Source of the DNA: Micromonospora profundi
GTDB lineage: Bacteria; Actinomycetota; Actinomycetes; Mycobacteriales; Micromonosporaceae
Direction: 5' to 3'
Length of the DNA: 64,000 nt
Assembly: GCF_011927785.1 (NCBI RefSeq)
Contig: NZ_JAATJK010000001.1
Coordinates: 1,612,001-1,676,000, forward strand
This document shows, in pieces, positions 43,537-51,087 of this stretch. How positions within the stretch are numbered: the stretch's first letter is position 1; each line of letters begins with the position of its first letter. The notes under the pieces were generated by a model. It saw only the letters and a program-made list of their open reading frames with translations, was not told where the DNA came from and ran no database searches. A program made the translations under genes and the position numbers.

Positions 43537-44022
43537 TCAGCGGTCGAGACAGCCGAGCTGGTCGCCGAGTTCCGGCGGGATGCCGAAGGGGCTGCACTCC
43601 AGCGCGCTGCCCTCACCGAGCTTCTTCCACTCGCCGTCGGCGTACGTGAAGAGCAGCACCCCGTCGCCCTGTTGCGTGGGGTCGACGGCGATCACGCCGG
43701 CCGTGGCCCACTGCCCGGCGCACCTGATGTGATCGGGGTCGATCCGGTGGGTGGTGCTCGCAAGCCCCGACGCCCGCTGCAGGGTCGCCGCGCTGACCGG
43801 ACAGATCTTCGTGCCGGCACCAGGCGACGCGGCGGCGGGCGTAGGCGACGCGGCGCTGCGGGTCGGTGCCGCGTCGCCGGTGGCCGAGGGCAGCGCCACA
43901 CCAGAGGTGGGTGTGGCGCTCGCCCCGGCAGTGGGGGAGGAGGCGCTGGTGCAGGCCGCCAGGCCGGCCAGGCCCGCCAGTAGGGCGACGGGCGCGAGGG
44001 CGCGGAGCGCGGTCGGGGTCAT
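43537..44022 (-). CDS. Small lipoprotein, function unknown
   Basis: A 161-residue protein from ATG 44022 behind GAGGAA. Signal peptide with lipobox LAGLAGLAAC (Cys at about residue 24), then a Thr/Ser/Ala/Pro-rich linker to residue ~75. The C-terminal domain has two or three cysteines (KICPVSAATLQRASGL, HIRCAGQW, LECSPFG, LGCLDR) and a beta pattern (GVLLFTYADGEWKKLGEGS). I do not recognise the family; related short secreted or lipoproteins of this type are common in actinomycetes. Convergent with the frameshifted hydrolase gene. Confidence 0.75.
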   Translation of the reverse strand: MTPTALRALAPVALLAGLAGLAACTSASSPTAGASATPTSGVALPSATGDAAPTRSAASPTPAAASPGAGTKICPVSAATLQRASGLASTTHRIDPDHIRCAGQWATAGVIAVDPTQQGDGVLLFTYADGEWKKLGEGSALECSPFGIPPELGDQLGCLDR

Positions 44023-44132
44023 TGTTCCTCCGGGATCGGCAGGGGCGGCGATTTCCCACAACACGTCCACCGGTCCACAGAGGTTGCGATCGACGCGCTG
44101 TGCGTCCGATCTCCGACTCGGTGACGCCGCCC

Positions 44133-46112
44133 CTACGCCGCGGCCGCGTGGGGATCGCCGGCGGCGTCATGCGCTGCCATGGTGTCCTGCCGGCGTGGTT
44201 CCTCGCGCAGCATCGTGCAGTGCAGCCACGCGTCCGGGATGGCGAAACCGTCCACGAGCGTGCGCATGTACGGGCGCAAATCCTTGAGCAGACTGTTCAC
44301 CACCGCGGTGATCGCCTTGGCGCGGGCCGGGGTGAGCCGGCCGTGCTCCAGGAACCAGCCCTTGTTGGCCTCGATGACGCTGAGGGCGTACAGGTCGCAG
44401 ACCCGGGAGAGCAGCGCCTGGACCGCCGGGTCCGCGGTGTCCTCGATGCCGGCGACGAACGCCTCCAGGGTGACGCGGTCGATGTGCGCGGCGGCGACGG
44501 TGAGGACGTGGTCCTGGACGTCGTTGAAGATGTCGAAGGGGCGGTCCTTCTTCGTGGTCGCGCCACCGCGCAGGCGGCGGACCGCGCCGTCCAGGAGGTG
44601 CTTCTCGCGGTCCTCGAACGCCTTGAGTTGCCAGCCCCGGTCGGTGACGGCGACCTCCTCGTCGCGGCCGGGCACGGCGCCGATGAGCCGTTCGATGAGC
44701 GACCGCGCGGCGGTGCGCTCCAGCACCATCTCGCGGACCTGCTCGGCGACGAACGAGGCGCGCCCCCAGCCGTCCAGCGAGCCGAACTCGTCCCGGTAGC
44801 CGGTGAGCAGCCCCTTGGCGACCAGTTGCAGCAGCACCGTGTTGTCGCCCTCGAACGTCGTGAAGACGTCGGTGTCGGCCTTCAGGCTGGGCAGCCGGTT
44901 CTCGGCCAGGTAGCCGGCGCCGCCGCACGCCTCGCGACACGTCTGGATCGTGCGGGTCGCGTGCCAGGTCTGTGCGGCCTTGAGACCCGCCGCCCGGGAC
45001 TCCAGCTCCCGTTGCCGGTGCTCGTCGACAGGCCCGTCGCTGCCCTGCACCTCGTGCAACGCGGCTACCAGCTCGGCCTGCGCGAAGTGCAGCGCGTACG
45101 TGGTGGCCAGGGCGGGCAGCAGTTTGCGCTGGTGGGCAAGGTAGTCGTTGAGCAGCACCTCGCGGTCGGAGTCGGGCGTGCCGAACTGGCGGCGGATGTC
45201 GCCGTAGCGCACCGCGATGGCAAGCGCCGACTTGGTGGCCGCCGCCGCGGCACCGCCCACGCTGACCCGTCCACGGACCAGGGTGCCGAGCATCGTGAAG
45301 AAACGGCGGGAGTCGTTCTCGATGGGGCTGGAGTACGTCCCGTCCTCGGCGACCTGACCGTAGCGGTCCAGCAGCATGTCGCGGGGCACCCGCACGTGGT
45401 CGAAGCTCAACCGGCCGTTGTCGACACCGAGCAGACCGGCCTTGGGGCCGGCGTCGCCGATCGTCACGCCGGGCAGCGGGTTGCCCTCGGCGTCGCGGAT
45501 CGGGACCAGCCACGCGTGTACGCCGTGCCCCTCACCGTTCGTGATCAGCTGTGCGAAGACCACAGCCATCCGTCCGTCGCGGGCGGCGTTGCCGATGTAG
45601 TCCTTGCGGGCCGCCTCGTGCGGGGTGTGCAGGTCGAAGGTCTGCGTCTGCGGGTCGTACGTGCAGGTGGTGCGCAGCTGCTGGACGTCGGAGCCGTGAC
45701 CGGTCTCGGTCATCGCGAAGCAGCCGAAGATCGTGCCCGAGATGATGTCCCGGAGGTAGGCGTCGTGGTGCCGACGGGTGCCCAGGGCGGCGACCGCGCC
45801 GCCGAACAGGCCCCACTGCACGCCGGCCTTGACCATCAGCGACAGGTCGACCTGGGCCAGCATCTCGGTGGCGACGATCGAGCCGCCCACGTCGGATCCG
45901 CCGCCGTACTCGGCGGGAAAGGCCGACGCGATGCCCAACTCGACGGGGAGTTCGCCGAGTAGCCGGGTGATCCGCTCACGTGCCTGATCGCCTGTCTCGC
46001 CGTACACCGGAAGGAAGCGCTCGTCGAGGTGCTCCCGATGCGCGTGGCGGACCTTTGCCCACGGCCCGTCGAGCGTCTCCTGCAGGCGTGTGACGTCGAT
46101 GCGATCGGGCAT
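44133..46112 (-). CDS. Acyl-CoA oxidase / long acyl-CoA dehydrogenase-like flavoprotein
   Basis: A 659-residue protein from ATG 46112 behind GGAGGGG. Length and layout match acyl-CoA oxidases rather than ~400-residue dehydrogenases: FGCFAMTETGHGSDVQQLRT (FAD/acyl site), GHGVHAWLVPIRD, KAGLLGVDNGRLSFDHVRVPRDMLL, RRFFTMLGTLVRGRVSVGGA, CREACGGAGYLAENRL, TFEGDNTVLLQLVAKGLL and a C-terminal helical domain typical of the oxidase family (PYMRTLVDGFAIPDAWL). It would introduce the 2,3 double bond of an acyl-CoA. Last gene on the minus-strand catabolic run, with its own promoter-like sequence upstream. Confidence 0.88.
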   Translation of the reverse strand: MPDRIDVTRLQETLDGPWAKVRHAHREHLDERFLPVYGETGDQARERITRLLGELPVELGIASAFPAEYGGGSDVGGSIVATEMLAQVDLSLMVKAGVQWGLFGGAVAALGTRRHHDAYLRDIISGTIFGCFAMTETGHGSDVQQLRTTCTYDPQTQTFDLHTPHEAARKDYIGNAARDGRMAVVFAQLITNGEGHGVHAWLVPIRDAEGNPLPGVTIGDAGPKAGLLGVDNGRLSFDHVRVPRDMLLDRYGQVAEDGTYSSPIENDSRRFFTMLGTLVRGRVSVGGAAAAATKSALAIAVRYGDIRRQFGTPDSDREVLLNDYLAHQRKLLPALATTYALHFAQAELVAALHEVQGSDGPVDEHRQRELESRAAGLKAAQTWHATRTIQTCREACGGAGYLAENRLPSLKADTDVFTTFEGDNTVLLQLVAKGLLTGYRDEFGSLDGWGRASFVAEQVREMVLERTAARSLIERLIGAVPGRDEEVAVTDRGWQLKAFEDREKHLLDGAVRRLRGGATTKKDRPFDIFNDVQDHVLTVAAAHIDRVTLEAFVAGIEDTADPAVQALLSRVCDLYALSVIEANKGWFLEHGRLTPARAKAITAVVNSLLKDLRPYMRTLVDGFAIPDAWLHCTMLREEPRRQDTMAAHDAAGDPHAAAA

Positions 46113-46133
46113 GGTCACCCCTCCGGTGCGGGA

Positions 46134-46161
46134 CATATACGTACAGTCTGGACCCGATCAA
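46134..46161 (-). promoter_or_regulatory. Candidate promoter of the acyl-CoA oxidase-like gene
   Basis: On the minus strand TTGATC (46161-46156) is followed after 16 bases by TATATG (46139-46134), about 20 bases upstream of the ATG at 46112. The surrounding CATATACGTA is a partial dyad. Confidence 0.45.
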
Positions 46162-46260
46162 GACTACCGGGTGGTCACAGCGGCCTACCGGAGAAGACCA
46201 CGGTGAAACATGACACCATCCTGCGACGTTTGACCCGGCCTGCGTGCGGGATCGCCCCGT

Positions 46261-47286
46261 TCAGTCGGCCAGCCCCGTCTCGTACGCCACCGACCAGGCC
46301 TGAGCGACGAGACGGTCGACGACGGCACGGTCCGGCAGGGAGCCCGGCAGCGCGGCGTTCGCCGGTTCGTCGAGCGCGCGGCGGTACACGCCCTCCAGGA
46401 TGATGGCGACCTTCCACAGGCCGAGCACGTGCCAGAACGGCAGCGCGGCCAGGTCACGGCCGGACCGTTCGGCGTACGCGGCGCTCACCTCGGCTCTTGA
46501 CGGGAACCCGGGCAGGCGGGAGGCGTTGAACAGGCCCAGGGGCGGGTCGTCCGGCTCCTGCCAGTAGGCGAGCAGGCTGCCGAGGTCGGCCAGCGGGTCG
46601 CCGAGAGTGGAGAGTTCCCAGTCCAGCACCGCGCGGACGGCACCGGACGACGGATCGACGATCTGGTTGACCAGGTGGAAGTCGCCGTGCACGAGCACCA
46701 GGTCGCCGGGCTCGGGAATCCGATCGTGCAGCAGGGCTGTCAGCTTCTCCACTTCGGGCAGTTCACGGGTACGGCTGGCGGCCCACTGCCGGGACCACCG
46801 TTTCAACTGCCGTGGCGCGTACGGGGAGTGGCTGGCCAGGTCGTGCAGGCCCACCTCGGCCGGGTCGACGGCGTGCAGGTCGGCGAGCACCCGGCCCAGT
46901 TCCAGGCCGACGGCGCTGCGCAACTCGGGCGTCATGGCCGCCGCGGTCTCCACCCTGTCCACGACGAGGCCCTCGACGTGCTCGACGATCAGCACCGGGA
47001 CATCGGCCACCTGCTCGTCGCGGCACAGACCCAGGACGCGGGGGACCGGCACGTCGGTCCGGCCCAGCGCGGCGAGGATGCGGTGCTCGCGGGCGACGTC
47101 GTGCGCCGAGGCGAGGAGGTGCCCGAGCGGCGGCCGGCGGGCCACGGCACGCCAGCCCGCCGCGTCGGTCAGCAGATAGGTGAGGTTGGACTGGCCGAGG
47201 CCGATCCGGGTCGCGGTCAGCGGCTCGACCACGGGCTGCCCCGACTGCCGTAGCCAGCGCCCGAGCGCAACGACATCCACTGCCAT
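46261..47286 (-). CDS. Aminoglycoside-phosphotransferase-like kinase (ACAD10/11-type)
   Basis: A 341-residue protein from ATG 47286, one base after the upstream SDR stop. Kinase-like fold: SNLTYLLTDAAGWRAVARRPP, EHRILAALGRTDVPVPRVLGLC, catalytic VLVHGDFHLVNQIV (HGDxHxxN) and AVLDWELSTLGDPLADLGSLLAYW (DWE metal ligand). Proteins like this accompany acyl-CoA dehydrogenases and correspond to the kinase part of mammalian ACAD10/11, which phosphorylates 4-hydroxyacyl-CoA for beta-oxidation. Its position inside an acyl-CoA operon supports that rather than antibiotic resistance. Confidence 0.85.
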   Translation of the reverse strand: MAVDVVALGRWLRQSGQPVVEPLTATRIGLGQSNLTYLLTDAAGWRAVARRPPLGHLLASAHDVAREHRILAALGRTDVPVPRVLGLCRDEQVADVPVLIVEHVEGLVVDRVETAAAMTPELRSAVGLELGRVLADLHAVDPAEVGLHDLASHSPYAPRQLKRWSRQWAASRTRELPEVEKLTALLHDRIPEPGDLVLVHGDFHLVNQIVDPSSGAVRAVLDWELSTLGDPLADLGSLLAYWQEPDDPPLGLFNASRLPGFPSRAEVSAAYAERSGRDLAALPFWHVLGLWKVAIILEGVYRRALDEPANAALPGSLPDRAVVDRLVAQAWSVAYETGLAD

Positions 47287-47287
47287 C

Positions 47288-48055
47288 TCAGGCGCCGACC
47301 GGCTCGACAGCGGAGCCGGTGAGCAGTTGCCCACCGTCGACGAGGACCGTCTCACCGGTGATCCAGGACGCCGAGCGGGAGGCCAGGAAGACCACCAGCT
47401 CCGCCACGTCGAGGGGCTCGCCGATCCGCCCCAGCGGTGTCACAGCGTTCACGTCGGCCTCGTTCTCCTTCCACAGCGCCTCGGCCAGCCGGGTCCGGAC
47501 CACTCCCGGCGCGACGGCGTTGACCCGTACCCCGGGTGCCAGTTCCAGAGCCAACTGCCGGGTCAGGTGGATCAGTGCCGCCTTGGAGACGTGGTACAGA
47601 CCGAGATCGGGGCTCACCGCCAGCCCGCCCAGCGACGCCACGTTGACGACCGCGCCACCGTTGTCCCGCATCCACAGCCGCCAGGCCAGCGAGGTCCACA
47701 GCACCGGACCCCACAGGTTGACGTCCATCAGCTTCGCGAAGCGCCCGTGGTCCTGTTCGACCACCGGCCCGAACGCCGGGTTGGTGCCGGCGTTGTTCAC
47801 CAGCAGGTCGATGCGTCCGAAGCGTTCCAGTGTGGTCTCCAGGCACGCCTGGGCGCGGTCCTGGTTGGTGACGTGCGCGCCGAAGCCGAGCGCCCGCTCG
47901 CCGAGCGTCGCGGCGGCGGCTTCGGCGGCCTCGGCGGTGCGGGCTGTGAGCACCACGTTCCCGCCCTGCTCGTGCCAGTGGCGGGCCACGGCGAGACCGA
48001 TCCCGCGCGACGCGCCGGTGACCACAGCGGTCCGGCCCTCGAAAGAATTCTGCAC
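47288..48055 (-). CDS. Short-chain dehydrogenase/reductase
   Basis: A 255-residue SDR from GTG 48055, with AGGAGCG upstream (VQNSFEGRTAVVTGASRG start). TGASRGIG cofactor motif, LLVNNAGTNPA, VVNVASLGG (Ser) and YHVSKAALIHLTRQLA (YxxxK), ending ITGETVLVDGGQLLTG, the standard classical-SDR C-terminus. Likely oxidises a hydroxyacyl-CoA or alcohol intermediate. Nearly abuts the kinase gene. Confidence 0.88.
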   Translation of the reverse strand: MQNSFEGRTAVVTGASRGIGLAVARHWHEQGGNVVLTARTAEAAEAAAATLGERALGFGAHVTNQDRAQACLETTLERFGRIDLLVNNAGTNPAFGPVVEQDHGRFAKLMDVNLWGPVLWTSLAWRLWMRDNGGAVVNVASLGGLAVSPDLGLYHVSKAALIHLTRQLALELAPGVRVNAVAPGVVRTRLAEALWKENEADVNAVTPLGRIGEPLDVAELVVFLASRSASWITGETVLVDGGQLLTGSAVEPVGA

Positions 48056-48084
48056 GCGATTCGCTCCTGTTTCTGAGTTGCGGA

Positions 48085-48537
48085 TCAGGGGACGAGCAGC
48101 GAGATGGCGGCGACCACACATGCTGGCGGTCCGCCCGTCTCCAGGTCGATCTGGATGTCCGAGGTGACCTGGAAACCGCGACGGGCCTCGTGCACACCGG
48201 TGAGGGTGATCCCGGCACGGATCCGCGACCCGACGGGCACCGGCGCGGGGAACCGCAGCCGGTCCGAGCCGTAGTTCACGCCCATGCTCATACCGTCCAC
48301 CCGGTACACCTGTGCGGCCAGCGTCGGAATCAGGGAGAGGGTGAGGAAACCGTGCGCGATCGTCGCACCGAACGGCCCGGTGGCTGCCCGCTCCGGATCG
48401 ACGTGGATCCACTGGTGGTCGCCGGTGGCCTCGGCGAACGTGTCCACCTGCTGCTGCGTGACGAGGTGCCAGTCGCTGTGCCCCAGGTGCTCGCCGACGG
48501 CCGCGCGCAACTCCTCGATGCCCGTGAAGACCCTCAT
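48085..48537 (-). CDS. MaoC-like enoyl-CoA hydratase
   Basis: A 150-residue single hot-dog domain. Hydratase 2 motif VDTFAEATGDHQWIHVDPERA with the catalytic Asp40 and His45, then GATIAHGFLTLSLIPTL. It would hydrate an enoyl-CoA to the (R)-3-hydroxyacyl-CoA. Its ATG overlaps the stop of the neighbouring SDR (ATGA), so the two are translationally coupled, and that SDR may oxidise its product. Confidence 0.88.
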   Translation of the reverse strand: MRVFTGIEELRAAVGEHLGHSDWHLVTQQQVDTFAEATGDHQWIHVDPERAATGPFGATIAHGFLTLSLIPTLAAQVYRVDGMSMGVNYGSDRLRFPAPVPVGSRIRAGITLTGVHEARRGFQVTSDIQIDLETGGPPACVVAAISLLVP

Positions 48538-49289
48538 CGCTGCGGCCCGCCCGCCACGTCGAGCACCTGACCGCTGATGTAGCCGGCCCGTTCCCCCAGG
48601 AAGAACGAGACCGCCTCGGCGATGTCCTCCGGCTGCCCCACCCGGCGTACCGGAATCCCGGCGGCCGCCTCGGCGATCAGCTCGTCGAACGGGCGGCCGA
48701 TCCGCCGCGCGGTAGCGGCGGTCATCTCGGTCTGCACGAAGCCGGGCGCCACCGCGTTCGCGGTGATGCCGAACGGGCCCAGCTCGACGGCGAGCGTCTT
48801 GGTCAGGCCCTGAAGCGCCGCCTTCGCCGCCGAGTAGTTCGCCTGGCCACGGTTGCCGTACGCCGAGGTGCTGGACAACGACACGATCCGTCCCCACCGC
48901 TGCTGGACCATGTGTGCCTGCACCGCCCGGCTCATGAGGAAGGCGCCCCGGACGTGCACTCCGAGAACCGTGTCCCAGTCCGCTGAGGACATCTTGAACA
49001 GCAGGTTGTCACGCAGGACGCCAGCGTTGTTCACAAGCGCCACCGGCGGGCCCAGCCGCTGCGCGATCTGCTCGACACCGGCCACGACTGCCGCCTCGTC
49101 GGACACGTCGGCGACCACCGCGTACGCCGGAACGCCCTTCTCGCCCAGGTCGGCCACCATCTTGTCGCACCCGTCGGCGTCCAGGTCCCACACGGCCACG
49201 GCGAAACCGTCAGCGCCGAGCCGGGTGGCCACCGCCGCCCCGATTCCGCGTGCCGCGCCGGTCACGACAGCTACCTTGCGCTCAGCCAT
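48534..49289 (-). CDS. FabG-like short-chain dehydrogenase (3-hydroxyacyl-CoA/ACP type)
   Basis: A 251-residue classical SDR from ATG 49289. VVTGAARGIGAAVATRLG, VALVNNAGVLRDNLLFKMS, RIVSLSSTSAYGNRGQANYSAAKAALQGLTKTLA (Ser, Tyr, Lys) and ISGQVLDVAGGPQR. The LRDNLLFKM segment is strongly FabG-like. It would reduce or oxidise the 3-hydroxyacyl product of the coupled MaoC hydratase. Overlaps the next upstream gene by eight bases. Confidence 0.9.
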   Translation of the reverse strand: MAERKVAVVTGAARGIGAAVATRLGADGFAVAVWDLDADGCDKMVADLGEKGVPAYAVVADVSDEAAVVAGVEQIAQRLGPPVALVNNAGVLRDNLLFKMSSADWDTVLGVHVRGAFLMSRAVQAHMVQQRWGRIVSLSSTSAYGNRGQANYSAAKAALQGLTKTLAVELGPFGITANAVAPGFVQTEMTAATARRIGRPFDELIAEAAAGIPVRRVGQPEDIAEAVSFFLGERAGYISGQVLDVAGGPQR

Positions 49290-50073
49290 TGTGGGTCACC
49301 GCCGCGTCGTCGAAGCGCTTCTGGAGCTTGCGCATGCCGGTCAGCCAGGCGTCGGTCCGGCCCGCGCGGGTCTCGTAGTACCGCTGCACCTCGGGGTGCG
49401 GCAGGATCAGGAACCGGTCGTCGTGCAGCGCCTCCCAGACCACCTCGGCGACCTGCTCGGGCTCCAACGCGACGTCATGGCTCAGCAGATCCCGGAACTC
49501 GCCCGAGTCGTCGAGCATCTTCGTCCGTACCCCCTGCGGGCAGAGCGCCTGGACGGTGATGCCGCGATGCCCGTAGGTGACCGAGAGCCACTCCGCGAAC
49601 GCGACGGCCGCGTGCTTCGACACCGAGTACGGCGCGCTGCCGAGCATGGTGAGCAGTCCCGCCGCGGAGGCGGTCACCACGAACCGGCCGCCGCCGGACT
49701 CCAGCCAGTCGGGGATCAGCGCGCGGGCCGCACGGACGTGCGCCAGGACGTTCACCTCGATGGCGGTGTGCCAGTCGGCGTCGGGGGTGTCGATGCCCTT
49801 TCCGACACCCACTCCGGCGTTGGCGAAGAAGATGTCGACGCGTCCGGCGGCGGCGCTCAGCAACCGCCCCACGCCCTCGTCGGTCGACACGTCGCCGCCC
49901 ACGGCGACGCCGCCGACCTCGGCCGCGACCCGCTCGGCTGCGGCGGAGTCCAGGTCGCCGACGACGACGCGGGCACCCTGGGCTGCCATTTTCCGGGCGA
50001 TCGCCCGGCCGATACCGTTGCCGCCGCCGGTGACCACCACGCACCGGTCGCGGACCAGATCCTGTTCACTCAT
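49282..50073 (-). CDS. Short-chain dehydrogenase/reductase
   Basis: A 263-residue SDR from ATG 50073. VVVTGGGNGIGRAIARKM, IFFANAGVGVGKG (ANAG variant of NNAG), RFVVTASAAGLLTML (Ser) and YSVSKHAAVAFAEWL (YxxxK). The C-terminal tail (EVQRYYETRAGRTDAWLTGMRKLQKRF) is longer than in the neighbours and is typical of SDRs found with acyl-CoA dehydrogenases. Substrate unknown. Confidence 0.87.
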   Translation of the reverse strand: MSEQDLVRDRCVVVTGGGNGIGRAIARKMAAQGARVVVGDLDSAAAERVAAEVGGVAVGGDVSTDEGVGRLLSAAAGRVDIFFANAGVGVGKGIDTPDADWHTAIEVNVLAHVRAARALIPDWLESGGGRFVVTASAAGLLTMLGSAPYSVSKHAAVAFAEWLSVTYGHRGITVQALCPQGVRTKMLDDSGEFRDLLSHDVALEPEQVAEVVWEALHDDRFLILPHPEVQRYYETRAGRTDAWLTGMRKLQKRFDDAAVTHNG

Positions 50074-50083
50074 GGGTACGTCC

Positions 50084-51058
50084 TCAGATGGGGTTGTTGA
50101 CGAGCACGACCTTGCCGACGGTGCGGCGGTCGCCGAGGTTGGCCAGGGCGGACGGGGCGGCGCTCATCGGGAGCACCTCACTGACCAGGGGGTCGACGAG
50201 GCCCTGGTGCCACAGCTCGACAAGCCGCTCGTGGGTGCTGGCGATCACTGCCGGGTTCTTGACGTGGTACAGCCCCCAGTACAGGCCGACAACGCTGTAG
50301 TTCTTGATCAGGGCGTGGTTCGTGGGCGCCTGGGCGATCCGGCCGCCCGCGAAGCCGACAACGACGATCCGGCCCTCGAAGGCGACGCACCGGCGGCTCT
50401 TGTCGAAGACGTCGCCGCCTACCGAGTCGTAGATGACGTCCGCCCCTGCCCCGCCGGTGACCTCCTTGACCACCGGCACGAAGTCCTCCGACAGGTAGTC
50501 GACGACCACCTCCGCGCCGAGGTCCCGGCACACCTTCACCTTGTCCGGTCCGCCCGCCGTGGCGATCACCCGGGCGCCGGCGGCCCTGCCGATCTGGATC
50601 GCCGCCGACCCGACGCCGCCAGCCCCGGCATGCACAAGCAGCCACTCGCCGGGTTGCAGGCGGGCGCGCGTGTGCAGGCCGACGTACCCCGTCTGGTAGG
50701 TGATCAGCATGGAGGCCGCCTTCTCGGCGGGCATGTCGTCAGGGATGGCGAACACCCGGTGCGGCGCGACGACCACCTGCTCGGCGAGCCCGCCGTACGG
50801 CAACTCGGGCGCGGCGAGCACCCGTTCGCCGGCCCGCGGCCCGTCCACGATGCGCCCGCACACCTCAGCGCCGGGCGTGAACGGGAGCGCCGGCTTGTCC
50901 TGGTACTCGCCCCGACACAGCAACACGTCGGGGAAGTTCAGCGCCACCGCCTCGACAGCGACCCGGAGGGCGCCGTCGGGTGCCGGGGGCTGCGGCACGT
51001 CGGTCCACTCCAGAACGTCCGTGGGCTCGCCCAACCGGGTCACCTGCCACGCCTTCAT
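50084..51058 (-). CDS. NADPH:quinone oxidoreductase-like zinc-free MDR protein
   Basis: A 324-residue protein from ATG 51058 with GAGGAGG upstream. MDR fold: KAWQVTRLGEPTDVLEW, VALNFPDVLLCRGEYQDKPALPFTPGAEVCGRI, LITYQTGYVGLHTRARLQPGEWLLVHAGAGGVGSAAIQIGRAAGARVIATAGG (NADP motif AGAGGVG) and the zinc ligands of alcohol dehydrogenases absent. Within this operon it may act as an enoyl-CoA reductase/isomerase rather than on quinones. Confidence 0.88.
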   Translation of the reverse strand: MKAWQVTRLGEPTDVLEWTDVPQPPAPDGALRVAVEAVALNFPDVLLCRGEYQDKPALPFTPGAEVCGRIVDGPRAGERVLAAPELPYGGLAEQVVVAPHRVFAIPDDMPAEKAASMLITYQTGYVGLHTRARLQPGEWLLVHAGAGGVGSAAIQIGRAAGARVIATAGGPDKVKVCRDLGAEVVVDYLSEDFVPVVKEVTGGAGADVIYDSVGGDVFDKSRRCVAFEGRIVVVGFAGGRIAQAPTNHALIKNYSVVGLYWGLYHVKNPAVIASTHERLVELWHQGLVDPLVSEVLPMSAAPSALANLGDRRTVGKVVLVNNPI

Positions 51059-51087
51059 CCGACCTCCTCCTCGTCGTGCCGGCCCGG

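Noticed and set aside
43866..45962. A long plus-strand frame opposite the acyl-CoA oxidase-like gene
   Set aside because: It is the antisense shadow of a GC-rich gene, with no recognisable protein features.
46261..47286. Aminoglycoside resistance kinase
   Set aside because: The HGDxHxxN and DWE motifs are shared by the whole kinase fold; operon context points to an ACAD10/11-like metabolic role.
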